Below are positions 1 to 6,004 of a stretch of 7,029 bases of DNA, one piece after another. The position numbers and the translations under genes are program-made. This DNA is from Dehalococcoidia bacterium (lineage in GTDB: Bacteria > Chloroflexota > Dehalococcoidia > E44-bin15). Each line of letters begins with the position of its first letter. Within the stretch, counting starts at the first letter, position 1. Below the pieces are notes generated by a model, which saw only the letters and a program-made list of their open reading frames with translations, did no database searches and was not told where the DNA came from. Location of the stretch: positions 1 to 7,029 of the forward strand of contig DAOUVR010000055.1 of assembly GCA_030667555.1 (NCBI GenBank). The letters run 5' to 3'.

Positions 1-507
1 AGCGAGCACCCCGATCTCCTGAGGGCGAAGAGATGTCCCCTTCTGCAAAACCAACTGCCCCTGAGCGATGTCCTCTCCGGCAAGGCGCACATCGTGTCCC
101 TGAGGCACCTGGCAAAATATACCAATTTGCGAGAGTGATTGCTCGGAACGTGTTGCCTCATCGGTGTACTCAAATCTCACTATGCTGTCGGCACCCTTAG
201 GAAGGGGCGCCCCGGTCATAATGCGGAACGCCTTGCCCGGCGCGACCTCTTGCTCGGCAATGGTGCCGGCACGCACCTCGCCGATGACATCGAGGTAGAC
301 AGGGGAGGATTTGCTGGCGCCGAGGGTGTCCTCCGCCTTTACCGCGTAGCCATCCATGGCGGAATTGTCCAGCGGAGGGACATTGATAGGGGAGTAGACA
401 TCGTCGTCAAGCACCTGCCCCAGACAGTCCATGATGGGCTTCTCCTCGCCATCCAACGTCTGGAGATAACTGAGGACCTTGTCCAGAGCCTGCTCAACGC
501 TGATCAC
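1..507 (-). CDS. moeA: MoeA, molybdopterin molybdenumtransferase (N-terminal part, cut by window edge)
   Basis: MoeA inserts molybdate (or tungstate) into adenylylated molybdopterin, the last common step of molybdenum cofactor synthesis in the cytoplasm. The 169 visible residues start at a GTG (507-505) and stay open to base 1. They show the family signatures in order: PPLDNSAMDGYAV at about 44-56, containing the conserved Asp of the DNSAMDGYA motif; RIMTGAPLPKGADSIV at 95-110; and VRLAGEDI at 140-147. MoeA is usually about 400 residues, so more than half lies beyond the left edge. The GTG start is chosen because GGAG (520-517) sits 9 nt upstream and the MISVEQAL start matches the usual MoeA beginning. 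The gene follows the acyl-CoA synthetase stop codon by only 13 nt, so it is the third gene of the operon. Identity is seen directly from the motifs. Whether the metal is Mo or W cannot be told. Confidence 0.95.
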   Translation of the reverse strand, partial: MISVEQALDKVLSYLQTLDGEEKPIMDCLGQVLDDDVYSPINVPPLDNSAMDGYAVKAEDTLGASKSSPVYLDVIGEVRAGTIAEQEVAPGKAFRIMTGAPLPKGADSIVRFEYTDEATRSEQSLSQIGIFCQVPQGHDVRLAGEDIAQGQLVLQKGTSLRPQEIGVLA

Positions 508-520
508 TCTGCCGAGCTCC

Positions 521-1948
521 TTACGATTGGTCCATCTTGCGTCGGATCTCGGCGTACTCCATCAGCCCCCACATTGCCCTTGCCGATTCTTCGGGGGTGG
601 TATACATGGGGATACGCGCGTGGCGGTAGAGATCGTAGCCAACGTCGCCTCGACCCTGGCGCCTGGCCGCCGCGGTGCATACCACCGGCTTTCCGTATTT
701 CTCCGGGATGGAGGTCACCATCTCCGACTCGGTGAGCAGCGAGGTAATCCGTTCCGGGGTTATCCCCCAGCCGATCATGGGGCCGTGGGTGATTATGCCG
801 TCGATGTAGTCGAGCTGCGCCAGGAGATCCACAATCAGTGGGCCGGTCATGGGGTCGCCACCGGCGGCGGTATCCACCGGGTTGGTTGGAACCGGGGCAT
901 GGGGTGGCAGCAACTCCATGAGGCGACGTTTGGTGTCCGCGTCAAACTCGGGAAGCTCCAGACCCAGGGAGGCGCAGGCATCGGCGGTGGCGACACACTG
1001 GCCGCCGCTGCCGACGATGGTTACCCGCTTGCCCTTGGGCAGCGGCTGTTGGGCGAGGGCTTCGGCCAGGTCGAAGGGGTGTGTCACCTCGTAGCACCTT
1101 ATCACCCCGGCCTGCCGGCACGCCGCATCAAAGATCTCATCGGAGCCAGCAAGCGATGCGGTGTGGGACAGGGTTGCGCGAGAGCCGACGGCGGTGCGTC
1201 CTCCCTTAAACGCGATGACAGGCTTCTTTTTCACCACCGAGCGGGCAATTTCAACAAATCTGTGCCCCTCCTGTACGCTCTCGATGTAGAGGACTATGAC
1301 GCTGGTATCGGGGTCCTGCCCCAGGTATTCAAGGTAGTCGGATACATTGAGGCTGGCCTGGTTGCCGCTGCTGACGAACTTGCTAAACCCATAGCCCTTG
1401 CTGTTTGCCCACTCAAACAGGTAGCCGCCGAGGGTGCCGCTCTGGGAGATAAAGGAGATGGACCCCAGCCGGGGCGACCTGTAGTAGAGTAGGTTGAGTC
1501 TGACTCGGGAGCTATATATGCCATTGCTGTTGGGCCCGACCATCCGTATGCCGGCGTCATGGGCGATCTTCACTACCTGGTCCTGCAGCTTCTTTCCTTC
1601 CTCGCCAATTTCGGCAAATCCGGCTGATATCATCACCACCCCTTTGACCCCCTTCTTGATGCACTCCTCCATGGTGTTGAGCACCATAGGGGCGGGTACG
1701 GCGATGATTGCCAGTTCAATATCGTCGGGGATATCGAGCACACTGGGGTAGGTCTTGACCCCAAATACCTCACTGCGGGTCGGGTTTACCGGGTAGAGGC
1801 GACCCCGATAACCTGTTTCCAGTGGAAGGAAGAAGGCGCGTCCCCCGAACTTGCCCAAATCTCCAGATGCGCCGATAACCGCTACAGACTTCGGTTCAAA
1901 GATGTGCTTTAGCTGCTTGACTACGCTTCTTTCCATAACCTTTGTCAT
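521..1948 (-). CDS. ADP-forming acyl-CoA (acetate-CoA ligase type) synthetase, alpha subunit
   Basis: NDP-forming acyl-CoA synthetases convert acyl-CoA, ADP and phosphate to free acid, CoA and ATP. This 475-residue protein has the alpha-subunit layout. A CoA-binding Rossmann domain begins at PKSVAVIGAS (about 19-28). A succinyl-CoA ligase-like domain begins at ISFISQSGTLGG (about 164-175). The loop LSHTASLAGSDEIFDAA carries the probable phosphorylated His262. A second ligase domain begins near KRVTIVGSGGQ (307-317) and contains PVPTNPVDTAAGGDP. The length is normal for an alpha subunit. The ATP-grasp beta part is absent here and must be encoded elsewhere if the enzyme works. Start: GGAGG (1960-1956) lies 7 nt before ATG 1948; an in-frame TTG at 1954 is only 1 nt from it and is rejected. 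It lies between mobA and moeA with gaps of 11 and 13 nt. The acyl substrate (acetyl, aryl, branched) is not determinable. Confidence 0.9.
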   Translation of the reverse strand: MTKVMERSVVKQLKHIFEPKSVAVIGASGDLGKFGGRAFFLPLETGYRGRLYPVNPTRSEVFGVKTYPSVLDIPDDIELAIIAVPAPMVLNTMEECIKKGVKGVVMISAGFAEIGEEGKKLQDQVVKIAHDAGIRMVGPNSNGIYSSRVRLNLLYYRSPRLGSISFISQSGTLGGYLFEWANSKGYGFSKFVSSGNQASLNVSDYLEYLGQDPDTSVIVLYIESVQEGHRFVEIARSVVKKKPVIAFKGGRTAVGSRATLSHTASLAGSDEIFDAACRQAGVIRCYEVTHPFDLAEALAQQPLPKGKRVTIVGSGGQCVATADACASLGLELPEFDADTKRRLMELLPPHAPVPTNPVDTAAGGDPMTGPLIVDLLAQLDYIDGIITHGPMIGWGITPERITSLLTESEMVTSIPEKYGKPVVCTAAARRQGRGDVGYDLYRHARIPMYTTPEESARAMWGLMEYAEIRRKMDQS

Positions 1949-1955
1949 AAACAAG

Positions 1956-1960
1956 CCTCC
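1956..1960 (-). promoter_or_regulatory. Ribosome binding site GGAGG overlapping the mobA stop codon
   Basis: GGAGG reads on the minus strand at 1960-1956, with 7 nt to ATG 1948. Its first G is the last base of the mobA TAG stop (1962-1960). This decides the start of the acyl-CoA synthetase gene (ATG 1948 over TTG 1954) and suggests translational coupling between the two genes. Confidence 0.75.
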
Positions 1961-2571
1961 TACATATCTAGAATATCCTTTTCCTTCTCCAGGAGTGCCT
2001 GTGCCCGCTCCAGGTCGGATTCGGAGTTGATATTGAAAAAACTCAGGTGTTCCGGGTCGAACTTCTTGAGTTCAGCGTCCTCGACGTACCTTACCTTCAC
2101 CTGGTGAAAGAAGCCTTGAATCTGGAGTCTATTTCGCTTGAGCGCTGCTTCAATTGTTGCGAGGCAGTTCTTGGAATACACGGCATGAAGTGGCTCCACA
2201 TTATCATTCACTCTGGGTATGACAACATCGAAGCCGGGAGACAGTTCCATAATATGGCGCAGGAGCGCGATGTTTAACAGGGGCATGTCACACCCAACGA
2301 CAAGGCTGTAGAAGCATGGCGCGGCCATAAGCCCTGAATAAATACCACCAAGCGGGCCTTTGTCTGGATAGATATCGGTTACCTGTTTTACCCCCAAGGC
2401 TGGCAGAGTGTTAAATTGCGAAGTAACCACGATAATCTCATTTCCCAGCGAGGAGAGCCGACCAATGACCTGCTGAATAAGAGGTTGGCCCCCGATCTTC
2501 TCCAGAGCCTTCTCCCGCCCCAGCCTGATGCTCTTTCCACCGGCGAGAACGATCGATGTCATCCCGTTCAT
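1960..2571 (-). CDS. mobA: MobA-type molybdenum cofactor guanylyltransferase
   Basis: MobA transfers GMP from GTP to Mo-molybdopterin, giving the dinucleotide cofactor used by DMSO-reductase-family enzymes. The 203-residue length is typical. Family motifs are all present: LAGGKSIRLGREKAL at 9-23, the nucleotide-binding signature with Lys21; DKGPLGGIYSGL at 70-81; GCDMPLL at 93-99 with metal-binding Asp95; EPLHAVY at 126-132; and FFNINSESDL at 178-187. The start is ATG 2571, with AGGAAGG (2585-2579) 7 nt upstream; the Met at residue 4 is too far from that site. It is the first gene of the minus-strand group, and its stop overlaps the ribosome binding site of the acyl-CoA synthetase gene. The related MocA and the fused MobA/MobB forms are possible alternatives, but no MobB GTPase domain is attached. 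The family call is secure. GTP rather than CTP specificity is inferred from the GPLGGI motif and moeA linkage. Confidence 0.88.
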   Translation of the reverse strand: MNGMTSIVLAGGKSIRLGREKALEKIGGQPLIQQVIGRLSSLGNEIIVVTSQFNTLPALGVKQVTDIYPDKGPLGGIYSGLMAAPCFYSLVVGCDMPLLNIALLRHIMELSPGFDVVIPRVNDNVEPLHAVYSKNCLATIEAALKRNRLQIQGFFHQVKVRYVEDAELKKFDPEHLSFFNINSESDLERAQALLEKEKDILDM

Positions 2572-2611
2572 TTTAGCACCTTCCTGGTCGAAAGGGAATT
2601 GCCCTAATTCA

Positions 2612-2703
2612 TGTTACGAGGAGCGCCTACGACAAAGCAATGTCGGGGAGAAGGGGAGCTAGGAGATTGCTTCGCTGCGCCTTTGGCTCCGCTCGCAATG
2701 ACA
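2612..2703. repeat. Inverted pair of REP-like dispersed repeats
   Basis: The right arm (2663-2703) read on the minus strand runs TCATTGCGAGCGGAGC then GCAGCGAAGCAATCTC. The left arm (2612-2644) read on the plus strand is a degenerate copy, TGTTACGAGGAGCG then GACAAAGCAATGTC. The two are in opposite orientation around a purine-rich 18 nt spacer (GGGGAGAAGGGGAGCTAG). The ATTGCGAG ... GCGAAGCAAT core is the common intergenic repeat that, when translated, gives spurious peptides of the 'VIASxAKQS' kind; that is visible here on the minus strand. The pair could fold into a long imperfect stem-loop. It sits between the divergent mobA and hydrolase genes. Membership in this family comes from recall of the motif. 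Genome copy number is unknown. Confidence 0.75.
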
Positions 2704-2756
2704 ATGGAGAAAAGAGAGACAATGTTTTTTCTAAGGTGCTGGACGAGTAGACTTTC

Positions 2757-2786
2757 TTGACAGGGAAGATAGGGGCACAGTATTCT
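2757..2786 (+). promoter_or_regulatory. Sigma-70-type promoter of the first MBL-fold hydrolase
   Basis: TTGACA at 2757-2762 is a perfect -35 box. An 18 nt spacer leads to TATTCT at 2781-2786 as the -10 box, and the ATG follows 28 nt later. The same elements with the same spacing recur at 3678-3707 in front of the second hydrolase copy, which supports function. Confidence 0.65.
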
Positions 2787-2814
2787 GAGGCCTAGTTCAT
2801 GTAGGGAGGATAAA

Positions 2815-3633
2815 ATGCAGCGGGTCAGCTCCAATGTTTATGTGGAGACCGGTTTTCGGGGTTGCAACCCTGGATTTGTAACAACAAAGGAAGGTGTTGT
2901 GATGATCGACTCCCCGCAAAATCCCTCGGACGTTATGAAGTTCAAGGAGCAGATGAAGGGCAAGGGGGAGATACGCTATCTGATCAACACCGAACCCCAT
3001 GTCGACCACGTGGCGGGGAATTTCTTTTTCCCGGTTACAGTGATTGCTCACGATGGCTTCAAGGAGGCACTTTCGTCGCTTACCACAGATGGGATTAAGG
3101 AGTGGGTGAGAACTGGTGACCCCGATGGCGTGTCGTTGATGGAGGGGTATTTTTTGAGAAAGCCTTCCATCACCTTCTCCGAGCGCCTGTTCTTGTACTC
3201 AGGGGAGCACACCTTCGAGGTAATCCACCTGCCAGGGCATACCGCCAGCGAGGCTGCAGTATACATTCCTGAAGAGCGGGTAGTGTTCACCGGCGACAAT
3301 ATCTTCCACAAGGTTCAGACCTTCCTCCACGAAGCATATCCCGAGGATTGGCTTCAGTCACTGAAGAGGATCGAAGAGCTTGATGTGGATGTAATAGTTC
3401 CCGGCCACGGTGAGGTATGTGACAAGAGCTACATTAAGGAGCAGGCATCGTTCATCGAGGAGTGGATGGATGCGGTGAGGGAGGCAATAAAGCAGGGGCT
3501 TACAAAGGAGGAGGCACAGGAAAGAATATCATTCCTCGACCGCTATCCCATGGATATAGGAATTGAGGCGCTCGGCTCTGAGGTGCAGCGGTGGAATGTG
3601 GCACGGTTATACGATCTTCTAACTGCAAAGTAG
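2815..3633 (+). CDS. Metallo-beta-lactamase-fold hydrolase, copy 1
   Basis: This is a 272-residue MBL-fold metal-dependent hydrolase of unknown substrate, probably cytoplasmic since no signal peptide is visible. Metal-binding motifs are at NTEPHVDH (58-65), LPGHTASE (His142), FTGDNIF (Asp161) and PGHGEVCD (His198). The usual motif is HxHxDH. Here the first His is Glu60, with His62, Asp64 and His65 kept, so metal site 1 would be Glu/His/His. The helical tail (about 207-272) after the core resembles the lid-type extension of many MBL hydrolases. The start is ATG 2815, preceded by GGGAGGA (2804-2810). The gene has its own promoter and is the first of a tandem pair with the copy at 3736. In this superfamily the fold serves thioesterases, lactonases, glyoxalase II-type enzymes and beta-lactamases. 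An esterase, lactonase or thioesterase role is only an inference. Confidence 0.88.
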   Translation: MQRVSSNVYVETGFRGCNPGFVTTKEGVVMIDSPQNPSDVMKFKEQMKGKGEIRYLINTEPHVDHVAGNFFFPVTVIAHDGFKEALSSLTTDGIKEWVRTGDPDGVSLMEGYFLRKPSITFSERLFLYSGEHTFEVIHLPGHTASEAAVYIPEERVVFTGDNIFHKVQTFLHEAYPEDWLQSLKRIEELDVDVIVPGHGEVCDKSYIKEQASFIEEWMDAVREAIKQGLTKEEAQERISFLDRYPMDIGIEALGSEVQRWNVARLYDLLTAK

Positions 3634-3646
3634 CTATTAAATAGCT
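3632..3646. repeat. Short perfect dyad after MBL copy 1
   Basis: AGCTATT A AATAGCT is a 7+1+7 palindrome that begins within the TAG stop codon of the first hydrolase. The one-base centre makes it unlikely to fold as a terminator hairpin, and no T-run follows. It may be a protein-binding dyad or chance. The corresponding site after copy 2 is degenerate. Confidence 0.3.
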
Positions 3647-3677
3647 TTACCATTACGTATGTAGACAGCCAGCATCC

Positions 3678-3707
3678 TTGACAGGGGAAATTGGGGCGGA
3701 GTATGCT
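3678..3707 (+). promoter_or_regulatory. Sigma-70-type promoter of the second MBL-fold hydrolase
   Basis: TTGACA (3678-3683), an 18 nt spacer and TATGCT (3702-3707) lie 28 nt before ATG 3736. This is the duplicated counterpart of the promoter at 2757-2786. The second gene can thus be transcribed on its own as well as by read-through, since no convincing terminator is seen between the copies. Confidence 0.6.
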
Positions 3708-3723
3708 GGGGCTTAGTTCATTT

Positions 3724-3731
3724 GGGGAGGA
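3724..3731 (+). promoter_or_regulatory. Ribosome binding site GGGGAGGA deciding the start of MBL copy 2
   Basis: GGGGAGGA lies 4 nt before ATG 3736. An in-frame TTG at 3691 would add 15 residues, but it overlaps the promoter spacer and has no ribosome binding site. ATG 3736 also matches the start of copy 1 exactly. Confidence 0.8.
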
Positions 3732-3735
3732 TACA

Positions 3736-4554
3736 ATGCAGCAGGTCAGCACCAATGTTTATGTAGAGACAGCCTTCCGGGGCTGCAACCCGGGCTTTGT
3801 AACGACAAAGGAAGGTATTGTAATGATCGATTCCCCGCAAAATCCTTCGGATGCCATGAAGTGGCGGGAGCAGATGAAGGGTAAGGGGGAGGTGCGCTAT
3901 CTGATCAATACCGAGCCTCATGGCGACCATGTGACGGGAAATTTCTTCTTCCCGGGGACGGTTATCGCCCACCAGGGCACGAGGGATGCCCTTTCTTCTT
4001 TTGACTTAAATATGGTGATGGAGCGGATGAAGGTTATCGACCCCGAAGGCCTACCACTCATGGAGGGATACAGTTTGAAAAAGCCCTCCATCACTTTCTC
4101 CGAGCGCCTCCTCTTATATTTAGGGGAGCACACCTTCGAGGCTATTCACCTCCCGGGGCATACCGCCAGCGAGGTGGCAGTCAATATTCCTGAGGAGAGG
4201 GTGGTATTCACCGGCGATAATATCTTCTATAAAGTTCAGGCCTTCCTCCATCAAGGATACCCCGAGGAGTGGCTCGAGTCACTCAAGAAGATCGGGGAAT
4301 TGGATGTGGATGTGATAGTTCCTGGCCATGGTGAAGTTTGCGACAAGAGCTACATTAAGGAGCAGGCATCATTTATCGAAGAGTGGGTGGAGGCGGTGAG
4401 GCAGGCGATAAAGCAGGGGCTCTCAAAGGAGGAGGCGCAGGCTAAAATATCCTTCCTCAACCGGTATCCCATGGGCATGGGGCTTGAGGCTATGGGCCCT
4501 GAAGTACAGAAGATGAATGTGGAACGGCTATATGATCTCTTAGCCGCAAAGTAA
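3736..4554 (+). CDS. Metallo-beta-lactamase-fold hydrolase, copy 2
   Basis: This 272-residue paralogue of the gene at 2815 is about 78% identical by hand count and aligns without gaps. It has the same metal motifs: NTEPHGDH (58-65, again Glu60 in place of the first His), LPGHTASE (His142), FTGDNIF (Asp161) and PGHGEVCD (His198). Retention of the Glu variant in both copies argues that it is a real feature of the subfamily and not an error. Residues around metal motif 2 onward are nearly unchanged (151-160 and 191-210 are identical). By contrast, residues 81-104 differ at 16 of 24 positions. This segment follows the first metal motif and may shape substrate access. The start ATG 3736 has GGGGAGGA just upstream. 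It is the last plus-strand gene and faces the minus-strand block across an 87 nt gap. The substrate is unknown. Confidence 0.88.
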   Translation: MQQVSTNVYVETAFRGCNPGFVTTKEGIVMIDSPQNPSDAMKWREQMKGKGEVRYLINTEPHGDHVTGNFFFPGTVIAHQGTRDALSSFDLNMVMERMKVIDPEGLPLMEGYSLKKPSITFSERLLLYLGEHTFEAIHLPGHTASEVAVNIPEERVVFTGDNIFYKVQAFLHQGYPEEWLESLKKIGELDVDVIVPGHGEVCDKSYIKEQASFIEEWVEAVRQAIKQGLSKEEAQAKISFLNRYPMGMGLEAMGPEVQKMNVERLYDLLAAK

Positions 4555-4566
4555 CTACTAATAGGG

Positions 4567-4603
4567 AAAAATAGAAGCTAGCATGCCTCAACTGGCCTGC
4601 TAG
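4567..4603 (-). terminator. Candidate terminator hairpin between the converging blocks
   Basis: CTAGCATGCC (4578-4587) pairs with GGCCTGCTAG (4594-4603) around a 6 nt loop, with one mismatch. Read on the minus strand the stem is followed by CTTCTATTTTT (4577-4567), a T-rich tract suited to intrinsic termination of the 106-residue gene's transcript. On the plus strand no T-run follows, so it would serve the hydrolase genes poorly, although it lies just 23 nt after their stop codon. Confidence 0.45.
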
Positions 4604-4641
4604 GCTGCCCTGGGATCCTTGCACCTGAAAAGGCTCAGCGC

Positions 4642-4962
4642 TCAGCCCGTTCGACTTCTCATTTTCTTTTCTACGTTTGCCACACCGCCTGCAGGCAACT
4701 CCATTACAGGGACGTGCCAGATCGTTGCGCCTGCAAGTGTCAGTGGATAGGTGGCCGCGGCCATTGCCTCAGCGCTCTCGGCTTCAACAACACTGATAGA
4801 TACCAGTGTATTCCGAGGAACGTTGGCAAACGGCATTCCCAGGCAAACGTAGGTAGCCAGCAACTTCCGCCCTGGAGGGGCACTGGTGTGCGCCTTATCC
4901 GCTATCTGCGCTATCTCTGCCTGCTTAGCTGCATCATACATAGAGAACAGAAGAAACTTCAT
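4642..4962 (-). CDS. Small dimeric alpha/beta-barrel-like protein (DUF3303-like)
   Basis: This 106-residue protein has the pattern of a single ferredoxin-like domain that dimerises into an alpha/beta barrel. It opens with the beta strand MKFLLFSMY, followed by a helix (about 11-25), GRKLLATYVCLG at 31-42, a strand NTLVSISVVEAES (51-63), the helix AEAMAAATYPL and a final strand WHVPVMEL (82-89). The '-VVEAESAEAM-' stretch followed by a 'VPVMEL' end is characteristic of DUF3303-type proteins. No catalytic residues are obvious; members of this fold may be sensors or small enzymes. The start is ATG 4962, with AAGGAGG (4975-4969) 6 nt upstream. It lies 159 nt downstream of an alpha/beta hydrolase on the same strand, so it could share its transcript or have its own promoter; none is convincing. 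The C-terminal 17 residues are basic and probably disordered. The gene is likely real; the family assignment is tentative. Confidence 0.7.
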   Translation of the reverse strand: MKFLLFSMYDAAKQAEIAQIADKAHTSAPPGRKLLATYVCLGMPFANVPRNTLVSISVVEAESAEAMAAATYPLTLAGATIWHVPVMELPAGGVANVEKKMRSRTG

Positions 4963-5121
4963 CTTACGCCTCCTTGACCCGTTTTATACCTGATGGGCAC
5001 GGCACTCGGGAGCACCATCTCGGCTCTCCTCAGAGTTACCGGGCGCGACGACTTGCGAAAAGACCAGCAACAGGGTAAATCCATATCTTAGATGCCAGGT
5101 AATTTCAAATCAGATTAAGGC

Positions 5122-5931
5122 CTAGCGAGAACTGCGGTGTCGTCTCAGGAAGTCAAGCACAGCCTGATTGAACTTATCAGCGATCTCGACGCTAAACCCG
5201 TGTCCTCCCCCCTCCAGAACCACCAGCTTGGCGTTGGGGATTCCCTCCGCGAGCTCCTCTGACAGCTTAACTGGGAGGAGAATGTCTTCTTTGCCCACTA
5301 GTACCAGTGTTGGAGCGGTTATCTGGCCAATGCGGTCCCGCGTATTATGTGCGGTGGCGGCAGCGAACTGTCGAGCGTAGGCGTAGGTGGGCTGTGGATA
5401 GGGATTTGCCAGCATGGTATTGACCGCTATCTGAACCAGCTCTGGGTTCTCGAAAAATTTGTCGGTGAATAAGTACGACAGCCGTAACTCGGTGAGGGTA
5501 TCAGGTCTGACACCCTCCTCGGCCAATTTGAGCGTAGTACCCAAGACGTGCGTAGCCCAGGAATAGGAACCGGCTGCGGTAGTCGCCAGGATCAGGCTCT
5601 CCACCCGCTGCGGATGTTTGATGGCAAGCTCCTGCGCAATCATACCCCCCATGGATATGCCCAAAATATGGGCCTTTTCGATGCTCAGCGCATCCAGAAG
5701 ACCGGTAGTATCATCGGCCATCATATCAATGGAATATGGTGTGTCGGGGGCATCGGTGCGTCCCACGCCGCGGTTATCGAAGACTATAACTCGATATTTT
5801 TTTGAAAACTCGGGAATCTGAAATATCCAGCTTGTCAGGTCGCTGCCCAACCCCATGATCAAGAGCAGCGCTTCCCCTTCTCCATGTACTTCGTAATACA
5901 TGTTGATGTCGCCAACTTTTACTGTCGTCAT
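5122..5931 (-). CDS. Alpha/beta hydrolase, copy A
   Basis: This 269-residue alpha/beta-hydrolase-fold enzyme is of the 3-oxoadipate enol-lactonase / general esterase type and is probably cytoplasmic. The nucleophile elbow is GISMGG (Ser93). The acid is Asp216 in GKEDILLP, and the base is His244 in GGGHGFS. The oxyanion-hole region is near LLLIMGLGS (22-30), and FDNRGVGRTD (51-60) is the usual strand-4 motif. The cap region (about 125-200) is of normal size. The start is ATG 5931, with AGGGAAGG (5943-5936) 4 nt upstream. It follows its paralogue (6005-6823) with a 73 nt gap, probably on one transcript. The first 120 residues match the paralogue at 70 positions. The family includes lactonases, esterases, haloalkane dehalogenases and C-C hydrolases. 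The presence of Ser rather than Asp at the elbow excludes a dehalogenase-type nucleophile. Substrate unknown. Confidence 0.9.
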   Translation of the reverse strand: MTTVKVGDINMYYEVHGEGEALLLIMGLGSDLTSWIFQIPEFSKKYRVIVFDNRGVGRTDAPDTPYSIDMMADDTTGLLDALSIEKAHILGISMGGMIAQELAIKHPQRVESLILATTAAGSYSWATHVLGTTLKLAEEGVRPDTLTELRLSYLFTDKFFENPELVQIAVNTMLANPYPQPTYAYARQFAAATAHNTRDRIGQITAPTLVLVGKEDILLPVKLSEELAEGIPNAKLVVLEGGGHGFSVEIADKFNQAVLDFLRRHRSSR

Positions 5932-6004
5932 TCTACCTTCCCTTTTTCAGTACGGCGCTCAATCTCAATTGCTGACGTGCGATGATGTACTACAGGATAA
6001 AGGC

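Larger units (their letters stand above)
2757..4554 (+). repeat. Tandem duplication of a promoter-plus-gene unit, period 921 bp
   Basis: Unit 1 (2757-3633) and unit 2 (3678-4554) align without gaps at an offset of exactly 921 bp from the -35 box through the stop codon. In the 61 nt from TTGACA through ATG, 50 positions are identical by hand count. The encoded proteins share 211 of 272 residues (about 78%). A short match continues past the stop codons (GTAGCTATTAAATAG against GTAACTACTAATAG) and is then lost in the 44 nt linker. The duplication is therefore old enough to have diverged while keeping its regulatory region. Confidence 0.9.

Noticed and set aside
479..1492. Long plus-strand open frame of 337 codons
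   Set aside because: It lies antisense to the clearly recognisable acyl-CoA synthetase gene and moeA boundary, has no family motifs and no ribosome binding site. It is a shadow of the codon pattern on the other strand.
2605..2622. Resemblance of TAATTCATGTTACGAGGA to the MBL leader TAGTTCATGTAGGGAGGA, as a possible third leader copy
   Set aside because: The GAGGA part belongs to the REP-like repeat arm, and no similarity extends to either side, so 14 of 18 matches are probably chance.
2604..2834. Minus-strand 76-codon frame upstream of mobA
   Set aside because: Its peptide contains the spurious 'IVIASGAKGAAKQS' string produced by translating the REP-like repeat, and it covers the promoter of the MBL gene. 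It is not a gene.
3691..3735. 15-residue N-terminal extension of MBL copy 2 from TTG 3691
   Set aside because: It overlaps the -10 region, lacks a ribosome binding site and is not needed: ATG 3736 gives exact length agreement with copy 1.
2757..4554. CRISPR array or mobile element as the cause of the repeated structure
   Set aside because: The repeat units are whole genes with promoters. There are no short regular repeats with spacers, no transposase and no terminal inverted repeats around the units.
4978..5121. Promoter for the 106-residue gene (minus-strand TTGAAA, 17 nt, TATGGA)
   Set aside because: The -10 box is too weak and no second support exists; read-through from the alpha/beta hydrolase genes is as likely. 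Nothing else is seen in this gap.
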